The translations under genes were made by a program, and so were the position numbers. From Rhizopus arrhizus (taxonomy: Eukaryota; Mucoromycota; Mucoromycetes; Mucorales; Rhizopodaceae), in NCBI GenBank assembly GCA_024220505.1, contig JAKZZE010000002.1, forward strand, positions 1,984,001 through 2,048,000: 64,000 nucleotides of DNA. Direction: 5' to 3'. The notes beneath the pieces were generated by a model that saw only the letters and a list, made by a program, of their open reading frames with translations, made no database searches and had not been told where the DNA came from. The stretch's first letter is position 1. The number at the start of each line of letters is the position of its first letter. Shown here one piece after another: positions 21,441-31,742 of the stretch.

Positions 21441-24400
21441 ATGAGTGACACTAGAGATGATCAGCTCAAGTAAATAGATAATAAACATAAAATAAAAATA
21501 GACAACTAATACATGATATAGTATTAGTAGCTCAACAAGTACGTTTGTATCAGCTTTATGGTTCAATGCAGCTTTAGCTATTGGTTTCTTTGGAGTCTTT
21601 AATATCCTAAGAACAAGAAGACCACAAACTTATTCACCTAGAAGTTATGCAGTAGATAAAGAGTAAATAGAAATAACTTGAATGCTTTTTTGTTTATTAA
21701 CAATTCTGTGTAGAAGAAGACCCCCTCCTTTACCAGATGGTTATCTAAAATGGATATTTGCATTACTAAAAATACCAGACGATCAAATCATTAAAAGTAT
21801 AGGCCTTGATCGCTTCATGGTCTTGAAGCTTCTTCGTATGGGAATAATTACATTTGCTATCTATTCACTTGTTGCAATCCCAATCTTATTTCCAGTCATC
21901 ACTGTCAATCAGGGCAATTTGAGTGGATTAAATTATTTAACTATGGGAAACATCACTGACAGTAATCGTACATGGGCTAATTGTTTATTGGCTATTCTTT
22001 TATCTGGTAAGAAAAAAAAAAGAAGGATTGTTTAATATATCAACTCACATAGATCAGGTCTTGTTTGGTATTACACATTTCGTGAAACACGCATTTATAT
22101 CACATTAAGAAGAAAGTATTTGTTGAGTCCTGAATACGCAAACACGGTTGCTGCTCGTACAATCTTTGTTCCTTCTATTCCAAACAATGTCAACAATGCA
22201 AAGGACCTTGAAAGAATCTTTAGTAACTTTCCTGGCGGTGTTCGCCGTATTTGGCTTAACAGGTGCACACATTTACATGGCAAATTAAATTAAATTAACT
22301 TTTGATCCAGACAACTAGACGACCTTCCTGATTTGGTCACCGAACGCATTAAAGCAGTCGCAAGTTTAGAATCAGCCGTCACCAAAGCCATTCTTGCCAC
22401 TTACAAATATCATTTGAAAAAGGGAGACTTGAATAAAGCAGAAGCTGGAAATCAAGCTGACGTTATTCCTGAAAAACTTCGACCTTCACACAGAGAAAGT
22501 TCACTACCTATCTCTCTTCCATGCATTGGTGAAAAAGTAGACACGATTCACTTTTATCACGACAAGATCAACCAACTCAATCAAACCATCCAAGAAAAAC
22601 AAAAACAAGTCCCCAGCTTTAATCAATATAACTCTGCTTTTATTGAATTTCACAGTCAAATGGCTGCCCATATGGCCGGTCAATCCTTGATCCATCAAGA
22701 TTCGATGCATATGGCACCTCGCCATATCGCTATTGCCCCTTCTGATGTCATTTGGGAAAATATGAATATTCGATCCTTTGAGCGTCTTGTGCGTAGATTC
22801 ATTAGCATGTTGATCACTACTGCCATTATCATCTTTTGGGCTGTTCCGGGTATGTGTTTTTGATAGCAAAACATTTTTATCTGATGCATCGTTTTATAGT
22901 CGTCTTTGTTCAAGCTGTTGCCAACTTGGAAAAATTATCACAGATTGTTCCATTCCTCAGTGGACTTGATGAGGTATTGGGTCCAACAGCTGTTGGTATC
23001 ATTCAGGGTATTTTACCTGCTATTGCTCTTTCTATCTTGATTTCACTTGTTCCTGTTATCTTTACCTTTTTATCAAAAAGTGAAGGAATCCCACAAAATT
23101 CTTTTGTTGAACTCTCAGTTCTTCACAAATTCTTTTTTTTTCAGGTACCAAACATGTAGACAGACATCTTGTACATGTTTGTATTAACAAATTAATAGCT
23201 TATTGATGTTGTTTTGGTATCTACCATTTCAGGTGGTTTCTTTAGTATGATCAATGAATTGCAAAACCTCATTCAAAACCCTCTTGGTATTATTGATGTA
23301 CTTTCAGAGAACCTACCTCAGGCTTCTACTTTCTTTATCACCTTTGTCATGCTCCAGTCAACCAACCAGTCTGGTCAAGCTATGGCTCAAATTGTACCTT
23401 ACATTCTATCTTATATCAAGCCAATCTTTTCCACTACACCCAGAGACATCTACAATCAAAAGAATACTTGTCCTAACGTCAACTTGGGTACCTTGGTTCC
23501 TACAAAAACCGTTATTTTTATTCTTGGTAAAAGAAAAAAAAATACTTTTATGTGTATTATGTACATATGCTTATCATTTTATTTCTTCTTTTATAGGCCT
23601 TGAATATGGTGTGATTGCACCTCTTATTTTACCTTTTGTCTTACTCTTCTTCTGCTTTCACTACTTTGTCTACCTCTATCAATTCTTGTATGTCTATGAG
23701 ATGAATTACGAAACTGGAGGACGTGCATTCCCTCGAGCTATTCGTCATATCTACATCGGCTTATTTGTCTCTCAACTGACACTCATTGGTCTTTTTGCCA
23801 TTCGAAAGGACGCAATGGGACAAATGGCCTTGATGATCGTCACCTTGATTCTCACTGCATTTGCCTTGTTTTATTATGATAAGGCTTTCAAACCCTTATT
23901 CAAGTATCTACCTATTGCTACTTTTGAAGAAAAGGATATCAAGGTGGATATCAAGGCTGGGTCTGTATCGGATGACTCTGTGAGCGATCATGAACAAGGC
24001 AACAGCTCCGCATTAACCAAGGTACACACCCACAACAACAACACTACACCAACTGCCGTCGAGGCCTTTGAAGCACGTAGTGAATTATTGGAAAGATTAC
24101 GTGAACAAGAATTGTCTGATAAAAAATTGGAAGCAGAAGATGCAGAGGTCGCTGGCACAGCCAAATCACTTTATTCGACAGAGGCTTATATGCATCCCTC
24201 GATCTATAATCCCAAACCTACTGTTTGGTTGCCTGAGGATGATTTAGGTATCACTAAAAAGGAGATTGATGATCTCAAGAAGCACGATATCCTGTCCAGC
24301 AGTCGCAGTGCCACTATTGTTCGTAATAGGAAGGGTAAAGGAAATGTGACGATCGATGTAGAACGCTTGATTACTGAGCGTGAAGGCATTCCTGGCACAG

Positions 24401-24492
24401 CTAACGTCGGCCCTAATTTATCTAATCTGAATACTTATATACGTGTATTGGTAGATAATTTTAATTTAGCAGGTGCTGCTACAATGTATTAA
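21441..24492 (+). CDS. CSC1/TMEM63-type osmosensitive cation channel (DUF221 family)
   Basis: Eight exons join in frame to 889 residues: 21441-21469, 21528-21662, 21714-22006, 22058-22262, 22311-22849, 22900-23144, 23199-23526 and 23597-24492. The protein matches the calcium-permeable stress-gated channel family (Csc1, Rsn1, plant OSCA, animal TMEM63), which sits in the plasma membrane or inner membranes and opens on osmotic or mechanical stress. Visible signs are the N-terminal membrane segment with LRTRRPQTYSPRSY, the PDGYLKWIFALLKI and IGLDRFMVLKLLR region, a cytosolic RNA-recognition-like loop after FSNFPGGVRRIWLNR, and the multi-helix RSN1_7TM core (GIIQGILPAIALSILISLVP, VSTISGGFF, YVYEMNYETGGRAFP). 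The C-terminal 190 residues are cytosolic, charged and Ser-rich, probably regulatory. Length is typical for fungal members. Fungi usually have several paralogues, so no specific symbol is given. Confidence 0.9.
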
Positions 24493-25336
24493 ACAATCTT
24501 TTTAATAATCTTTACTTTTTATTTTAATAATTTAATAAATATGAAAGTGCTATACATTTCATTGTGATTTTTAATAAACAACTACTCTAGTAGATGGAAG
24601 TAGTAGAAAGGGCAATGCTATACCCAACTTGATAGGAGTGTGTCAGCTCCTTTACTGTTCAAAACGTGAAATTTATAATAAATGATGGTTAATAAAACAA
24701 TACCATGTAAATTTCTTTGTTGAATTTGGTAGCTGTAAACCATCATTATAGCTCTATACATATTAAAGAATCAGAAGAGGAAAATTAAAGCATGCTACAC
24801 AAAGGATAACTAGTGCTTTAAATGATGGCACGCTTTACAAAAAGGACATGTTTAAACTGATCTCTACCAAGCACCCATATGGCCAGAAGCTTCTTATCTG
24901 GTTAAGTCAATTCCTCTAACTCTACTTTGATGGCTCCACTCATTCCTTTCCCTTTTACATTTTTTATCCTTGATCCCAAACAGATTTTTTTTTTTCTTAG
25001 CGGATTGACCTGGTCCGGACGGACGTTTATGTAATTTTTATTTTTATGCGCTCAATTAAAAGATTATGGTTAAACAAAAAGGACATATTTTCTGATTGGC
25101 TGGACAAATATTATACAATCATGACATAAGTGGATAAACTTTTTAAATAAACTAAATCAGGAACTGGATAAACAATAACAGGTACATACGTGTTTATGAA
25201 TGTATTTTTTTTTTATTTGAGACAAAGTAACCATTCTTTCTATGAAAAATGGATTACTTTACAATTGGTTCCCATATTTTTTATTTTTTAAATAGCTTTG
25301 TGGGGAGAGTTAAGATGGTTGGGGTAAGTTATTTAT
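24493..25336. other. Intergenic region between convergent genes
   Basis: The 3' flanks of the channel gene and transaldolase, about 840 bases. AATAAA-like signals occur shortly after the channel stop codon (near 24,530). No gene is visible. Confidence 0.6.
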
Positions 25337-26415
25337 TTACAAATTGAGCTTTTCTCTCAACATGGATTCAAGTTTAGCACCATCCTTAGCAAAGTTACGG
25401 ATACCTTCAGACAACTTTTCAGTGGCCATAGCATCTTGGTTCATTTCCCAACGGAAGGCCTTTTCGTCAGTGAAGAAGGTAACCTTTTCAAGGTTGGAAG
25501 CATTAGCCTTCTCAGGGCTCAACTTGCGTTCCAAAGGCTTTTCAGTATTTTGTAAATCAGACAAGAGGGCAGGGGCGATAGTCAAGAAATCACAACCAGC
25601 TAATTCTTCAATTTCACCCGTGTTACGGAAAGAAGCACCCATCACAATAGTGTTGTAACCAAACTTCTTGTAGTATTCGTAAATCTTGGAGACTGACTTG
25701 ACACCAGGGTCCTCAGCGCCAGTGTAGTTTTCACCAGTGCTCTTCTTGTACCAATCCAAGATACGACCGACAAAGGGAGAGATAAGAGTGACACCAGCTT
25801 CAGCACAGGCAACGGCTTGAGCAAAACCGAACAACAAGGTCAAGTTACAGTGGATGTTGTGCTTGGTTTCAAGGATGTGAGCGGCTTGGATACCTTCCCA
25901 AGTAGAAGCAATCTTGATTAAAACACGGTCCTTGTTAACACCAATTTCTTCATACAACTTGATAAGAGAAAGGGCCTTGTTAACAGTGCCATCGACGTCA
26001 AAGGAAAGACGAGCATCGACTTCGGTAGAGACACGACCAGGAACAATCTTTAAGATTTCAGCACCAAAGTTGACCAAAAGCTTGTCCATGGCCAAACCGA
26101 CCTTTTCATCGCCAGAACTAAAGACCTGGTTAGTATACACACGCGTAAACAGTCATTTCCTTTTTTACTACTTACACGCCCTTGGAGTTAGCATACTCAA
26201 TAGCTTGATCAATCAAACGAGCATATTGCTGCTTTTGAGAAGCAGCCAAGATTAAAGAGGGGTTGGTGGTGGCATCTTGGGGTTTGAATTGATCAATAGC
26301 TATTCACGACATATAAGTAAACTAATATTTGAATAACACCAAAGTACTTACATTCAAAGTCACCGGTATCAGCAACAATAGTAGTGTATTGCTTAAGTTG
26401 TTCAAGAACAGACAT
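25337..26415 (-). CDS. TAL1: Transaldolase
   Basis: Transaldolase of the non-oxidative pentose phosphate pathway, which moves a three-carbon dihydroxyacetone unit from sedoheptulose 7-phosphate to glyceraldehyde 3-phosphate in the cytosol. Three exons (26352-26415, 26178-26299, 25337-26125) join to 324 residues, the usual length. The family signature [10 protein letters not shown] lies near residue 30. The Schiff-base Lys is in [12 protein letters not shown]. The conserved [18 protein letters not shown] and [11 protein letters not shown] stretches are intact, as are KVMG-type residues ([16 protein letters not shown]). The intron between exons 2 and 3 removes little sequence compared with other fungal enzymes, where a short variable loop sits. 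Its promoter carries a 33-bp tandem duplication (26528-26593) and a long T tract. Confidence 0.95.
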
Positions 26416-26527
26416 TTCTAATAATATATTCTAGAAAGAAAAACAAAAGAAGCTTTACATTAATGCCCTTTTTTATATATATTTTTCTGGTTTGAAATCT
26501 GATATTAAAATTGGATGATGACAAAAG

Positions 26528-26593
26528 AGTTGAGTATAAATCATTAATAATGATTAAAAGGGTTGAGTATAAATCATTAATAATGGTCAAAAG
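26528..26593. repeat. 33-bp tandem duplication in the transaldolase promoter
   Basis: Two adjacent copies of a 33-base unit (26528-26560, 26561-26593) differ at about four positions. Each holds GAGTATAAATCATTAATAAT, which includes a TATA-like core. They lie 113-178 bases upstream of the transaldolase start, so the gene may have two TATA-like elements. Confidence 0.75.
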
Positions 26594-27292
26594 AAAAAAT
26601 GCGATTGGCTGTATTTTTCCTTAAATCTTTTTTTTTTTTTTTTTTTTTTTTTACTTTGTTATTGGATACAAGTTCATTTTATTATTGGCTGTGAGATTTA
26701 TAGATGAATGGTAATAATCATATATTTATTAAGCTAGATTTGAATTGTTGGAAACAATATGAAATAGGAAAAAACATTTTGTGTTTCAGCATTGGAAGCA
26801 AAGCTCAAAAATCCCTAAAGGGCAAGTATCTATAAGGGCTCCTATTGGCTGAAAGCATCTCGACGTTAAACTTTAAAACATCGCATAATCTGATTACTTA
26901 CCTTGGCTGGCAATCGATAAACCAATCTCAGATTTCAAAGTTAGACTAATATTTGAAATCTTTATAGAAAATGTGTCATGAACTATTGAACCATTTTATA
27001 AAGAACTTGAAATAGCTGATCTTATTCTTCTATCTAAAATGATCGATGCTTCAATCCCCATTTGTAATACAAGCAAGACAACAATTAAATATAAACATTG
27101 TGTTTTTAAGAAATAATGAACATGATTTTAAACAATGTAAAGATCTTCAAATTGGCTTGCTCAAGCTTTAATTAGCACAGTTTTTTTTTGTATAATTCTG
27201 AATTTTGTTGGACAATTAAATTCTATTACACGAGATCTCTTGAGCAAGAGCTTGAAGTCTTGCTGGAAAAACTTTATGGCTCTTGACAATGA
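26594..27292. other. Intergenic AT-rich region
   Basis: A T tract of about 23 bases lies near 26,629-26,651. The remainder has no gene I can support. Confidence 0.5.
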
Positions 27293-27960
27293 CTAGAGAG
27301 TGTCATTGAGAGCACAACAGCAGCGAAATTTCCAGAGTGATGAAAAGGCAAACCCTAAAGGGTGAATATGATCTGAGCAAACTGTATACAGGTTATCAGG
27401 TGAAGAGAGCGTTGCAAGAGCAGACCACGCAGAGGTTAAGTTGGGAAAATGGTCTGTCAGGCTAAACAAAGACAGTACGGAGGATCGGAATCGCCACTTC
27501 AGTGGACGCCCTATCACAAAATAGAGTGTGTCTTTAACATCACTATGACAGATGCGGCATACAGGGGAAGCACATGAGGTAGCATTTCTCCGGTGAACGG
27601 TGAAGGCCACAGGCAGTAATCTCCATCAAGGGGTGAAGACAGGGCTTGGAATATTGAAGGTTCAGAATTCCTTCCAGGACGAAACAGATAGACGTAATCC
27701 GGATGCTACAAGGTAAAGAAACGTAGAAGCCTGCGAAAACCAACTAGAACAGGTTGGCAGCACCAATGGGAGAATGGTGGGATGCCATGAACCGAAAGGC
27801 ACAGTAGTTGATGCAGGTATTAAAGGAGGGATCTTTGGATACCTTGATGTGCTAATCAAAACGGATGGTGGCGTCGGCTTGACCAGAAGACGGGAATAAC
27901 TCACGAATTACAGCTTCAGCACGAGTAGATGTCGTAGTTCAAATTCCAAGTTGGTTACTA
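27293..27960 (-). pseudogene. Decayed non-LTR retrotransposon fragment (3' coding end)
   Basis: Overlapping broken frames on the minus strand (27293-27610, 27543-27743, 27662-27904) together resemble the C-terminal tail of a LINE ORF2. The strongest sign is a zinc-knuckle-like CRICHSDVKDTLYFVIGRPLKW, comparable to the CxxC...H...C tail motif of LINE proteins in this window, with decayed later ligands. The segment is richer in GC than its neighbours. Several frameshifts mean it is dead. It is not obviously the same family as the three LINE copies further right. The assignment rests on one motif and on composition. Confidence 0.4.
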
Positions 27961-29148
27961 TAAGAACGTCATATAGCGACATCAGACAAGGTGTGACATT
28001 GGATATGCGGCCTAAAACTGGTGAGTTATGGAGCAGACAACCAGATAGAGGGAGGTTTATAAGCCAGTGTGGCGATCAACTAGGATTAGTATCTAGCTGT
28101 GGCAACTTCTTGACTAGATTACAAACCGTTTTCAAGCTAAGCGTTTTCAAGCTAGGCGTTTTCTTGACTAGAAACAGATAAAAAAAATGGAAACGAAAGT
28201 GGAGAAGAGTGACCTATGTGCAATTGAATGCTATGTTGTAGCAAAGGAGTTAAAAAGTCATATTTGGACGGTTGCTTTAAAAGCCACTAGATGTGAATTG
28301 CACTGAGAACAAACTACTGGTCGAAAGGATTAACCAGTTCAAGACCAGTGCGCTTGCACTACTTAAAGTGTCACTATTTTTTTTTTTTTTGTTTAAGTTT
28401 AAACTTTATTGAACAATAAAGTGACACTATACAGCGGATCAACTGCCCTATCTGAGTTTTATACAATGCCATTTTTCTACAAATGCCTTGAAATGACCCA
28501 GCTCTAAGTTTTATTTTTCTTAGCAATAAAGGAGTACTTTATTGAAATGTAAGCTTATGGATATGCTTGATAAAAGCAATACTTATGTTCTCTCATGTGA
28601 AATATAGTCAAATAACCATTACAACGAATAAGAACGTTATGTGGCATACTAAAGAAAAGAGAATGAAATAACAAAAGGGTTTTTAAGCATGTAAAATACA
28701 TAGGAGAGTATGACTACTATTTTCAGAGAAGTTATAATGTGTGAATTCTGGTCGTTCTACTTCAGCCTCATACCATGTTGCATGTTGCACGATAATAGAC
28801 AAATGGAACATTAATAAGTATTAATGGACTTAAGTTGTGCTTTGTCAATTTTATATGTAGATTTTAGACTTACCTGACTATCATCCATCCGCATATTGGC
28901 AAACGTCAAGTTTTATAGACACCTCAAAATTAACAGAATTACTAGATCAAAAACAAGACAAGAATTCATCCATAAAATTATAAATGCACTATATAATAAT
29001 ATTTTTCTTCCCAAACCACCTATAATCAATATCTCATTGATATTTCCTGTGTCATTTGCTAGGTATGCAGGTTATAAAATAGAACTTTTATTAATTTTTT
29101 CATTTTGCTGATGAACATTAAGATTACTAGTCTAGAAGCATCAGTAAC
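27961..29148. other. Repeat-like spacer with a poly(T) tract
   Basis: No gene is supported. A poly(T) run at about 28,379-28,392 is followed by TTTAAGTTTAAACTTTATTG. Read on the minus strand this is an AATAAAG-type signal just before poly(A), as at the 3' end of a retrotransposed RNA. The sequence upstream of it on that strand (28,430-28,700) shows no coding frame. Confidence 0.4.
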
Positions 29149-29150
29149 TA

Positions 29151-29250
29151 CACTATTTCCAGAAATTAAAGTCGTTATGACTTGTCGCAATTACATATAA
29201 ATTGTATTATAAAACTTTACAGAATGCGACTTTAATTTCTGGAAATAGTG
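29151..29250. mobile_element. 100-bp MITE with Tc1-like ends
   Basis: Bounded by TA on both sides (29149-29150 and 29251-29252). Its inverted repeats are 24 bp perfect: CACTATTTCCAGAAATTAAA at the left end and its reverse complement at the right. The first 18 bases differ at one position from the termini of the Tc1-like element at 7931-14021 (CACTATTTTCAG...). It has no coding capacity. This fits a miniature element mobilised by that transposase family. Confidence 0.88.
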
Positions 29251-29464
29251 TATAACAAAGTTACTCGAAATCATTTGCTTTCTTTAAACTTTATTCTAAA
29301 CCGCAGCAATGTTAGTAACTCCGTTGTGTAATTTGTCAGCTTCGTTTATTTCAAGGTTCATACGTTCCCATTCAAGGTCACTAAATTTCCTGGGAACGAA
29401 ATTTATGGATATAAAAGACGGCTCAAGCCTTCACTTTTTCTCATTATTTGTTTCGAATTAAACA

Positions 29465-30338
29465 ATGGCAGAAATTACATATTTTGACTTGGAAATTGAT
29501 GCTATTAAAAAGAACGTTTGCTCCCCAAATACAGCCAAGACAAGATATGCATTGAACTTGAAAGTAAACCATTCCTCTGCCTAAGTTTCTTTTACTTACT
29601 ATTTAACCTCTTAGAATATTCCATACAACACTGAATGGGTCACATTTGGTACTCTCCAAGATACCGTTAAATCTTACACGTACATACAAACCTTAAAATA
29701 AAAGAGTTAAAGTGTTTCTAATGTTTTTTTATAGCAAAACTGATAAATGGCAAACTGTGCCTACCATTGTTGACAAGCGTAACGACAAAGTAGTCCAAGA
29801 TTCTTGGGAAATTATCAAATACCTAGAGGAAGTGTACCCGGAACATCCTAGTGTATTCAACGGCAATCAAGGTGTTCACAAGTTTTTTCATGATTATTGT
29901 GATCAAAATGTCATGGTTCCTGTCTTTAAGATGTGCTTGATCTCCCTTTATAATAGCTGTGGCGAATTTAAAGATTACTTTCGAACGGACAGAGAAATTA
30001 CATTTAAAATGACCCTTGAAGAGCTTGCTGGTCAACCAGAAGATCATGTACCTGCATTGAAGGAAGGCTTGCTTCCGATCCATCAGTTACTCCAAACTTA
30101 TCCTTATATTACCGGTGATCAAGGTAACTTGCTAAAAAAAGGATCGAGAAAAAAGTACACGTTGCTTAACATTTTTATTTATTTATTTTTAGCTGGTTGG
30201 GCCGACATTGTACTTGCTTCCCACCTTACTTTCATGTATAGATTTAGACCAGATTTATTCGAGTCAAATGTGTTGGGTCTTTTCGACGACGATGTGCTTG
30301 CTAATTGGTGGAAACGCACAGAGCATTTTCGTAAATAA
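29465..30338 (+). CDS. Glutathione S-transferase-like protein
   Basis: Four exons (29465-29563, 29615-29679, 29735-30123, 30193-30338) join to 232 residues. The first 85 form a thioredoxin-like GST N-terminal domain, ending in the typical TVPTIVDKRNDKVVQDSWEI-KYLEEVYP segment, where the Gln-Asp-Ser turn contacts glutathione in the family. The rest is an all-helical C-terminal domain ending with GWADIVLASHLTFMYRF. The pattern is closest to fungal GSTs of the etherase-like (GTE/FuA) group, which have varied roles in detoxification. The first strand lacks an obvious catalytic Ser or Cys in the usual place (ITYFDLEIDAIKKNVCSPNTAKTR), so the active-site type is open. The substrate is unknown. The leader is CT-rich, and a heat-shock-like promoter cannot be claimed. 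Confidence 0.8.
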
Positions 30339-31284
30339 AATGAATAAAAATCATTTGAAATATAAAATCCATAATCTCCTAAATAGTATCATAAAGCCAT
30401 TCGTATTTTATTAAAATATATTTCATTTTTAAAAGCTCTTAGCAACTTTAATAGAGATCTCGATCAAACTTGACAAAGCTCAATGGGATGTAGCCTCTCA
30501 TGATTTATGTCATTTCTCAATCTGTTTCTCATCAAGCGCAAATACCTATTCAAATCCTCTATACGCGTTCAATAGCTTTAACTTGTTTTTTTCTTTGCCG
30601 TCGATTTTGACCGAGTTTGCTTCTTTTCCGTTTTCATTTAATCTATCTCTAAGCTTCTGGAATTTCTTGATATAATATTAGCATGTTCAGACAAAGCCCA
30701 TTTACATTTATAAGCTTTAAATTTCAAAAGAGGCCATTCAATAGAAATAAAAGAGGGAAAGAGAGAAGATGTGCCAATACGGTTTGAAATCTCTATTCGA
30801 CATAGCTTAAGCCTACACAACTCCAAGTTTTATTAGATTGCCAAGAAAAAAAAGATAAAGAACAGGCCTTATTCAATATTCTTTTTTTTAATGGTATACC
30901 TTCTGCGTTTAACCAGAGTATCAAACAGCTTAGTAGATCCAAACTAATCCTGTAGGTTGTGTTTTCGAAAGAGGAAATGAAAGCTGTGTGTAACTAAAAA
31001 AAGTTAAATTATTCTATATATAGCAACCTCTTGACGAGCACAAAACATCCCTTTCTCTTTTGAATAGTGTAACCTTTTTCCTTACAAGGGATTTTTTTGG
31101 AATTTGATAGGATTTCTTCACGGTGTATGATTGGTGTACAAACAATTGCTCACAGCCAACTGTTGTAGATTGTTTTGTTCCTTGAATTCCCGTTCATTAT
31201 TGAATATATAAACAAATCATTTTTTCTCTCTCTCTCCTTTCTTGTTTTGTTTTTACTACTACATCTACACACGTATACAAGCCC
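30339..31284. other. Intergenic region
   Basis: About 950 bases without a gene. A pyrimidine-rich stretch (31,220-31,260) directly precedes the small acidic gene and looks like its leader. Confidence 0.55.
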
Positions 31285-31674
31285 ATGGCTGAAGCTATTA
31301 AATTCTTTTGTTTAACTTCTGAGCAAGATGATACTAATTGTTTCTGTGAAGAAGATGATGATGAAGACGATGGTTCGTGGATGAATGACGATGAATGTCA
31401 AGAAAATACGTTTCTTATTATTCCACTTACACCAGAAGAAACAACTATAGACAAAGATAATCATATTCATACAACATTTCATTTCTTCTTTAAAGAATTG
31501 GGCTATTTTACAGAAGAACCAGAACCCATTGACCCTAGTAGAGATTATGAACAAGAAGCAAGGAGGCTTTTTGATCAGAGAGATAAAAAAGCCCGACAAA
31601 AGCATGTAGATCTTTCTAGCTGCCGGAACTTAGATTTTGCTCTTAATCATAATAATAATCATGTTGTCTTGTAA
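31285..31674 (+). CDS. Small acidic protein, orphan
   Basis: A single 129-codon frame that I do not recognise. It begins 25 bases after a CT-rich leader similar to those of other genes here, which is the main reason to take it as real. An acidic Asp/Glu cluster (CEEDDDEDDGSWMNDDECQE) occupies residues 20-40. A middle segment (IIPLTPEETT) may be a strand-turn, and a C-terminal charged helix (DYEQEARRLFDQRDKKARQK) follows. No signal peptide or membrane segment is evident. It converges on the HutD-AstE gene, with 68 bases between stops. It could be a lineage-specific regulatory or adaptor protein. Confidence 0.6.
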   Translation: MAEAIKFFCLTSEQDDTNCFCEEDDDEDDGSWMNDDECQENTFLIIPLTPEETTIDKDNHIHTTFHFFFKELGYFTEEPEPIDPSRDYEQEARRLFDQRDKKARQKHVDLSSCRNLDFALNHNNNHVVL

Positions 31675-31742
31675 GACATTATTATACCCTTTCTTTTAAT
31701 TTTATTATCAATAATAAAACATATTTCATAATTTATTCTCAT

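Noticed and set aside
28369..28427. Possible short TIR element around GTGTCACT / AGTGACAC
   Set aside because: Only nine bases match and the interior is a T tract. A retroelement poly(A) end explains it better.
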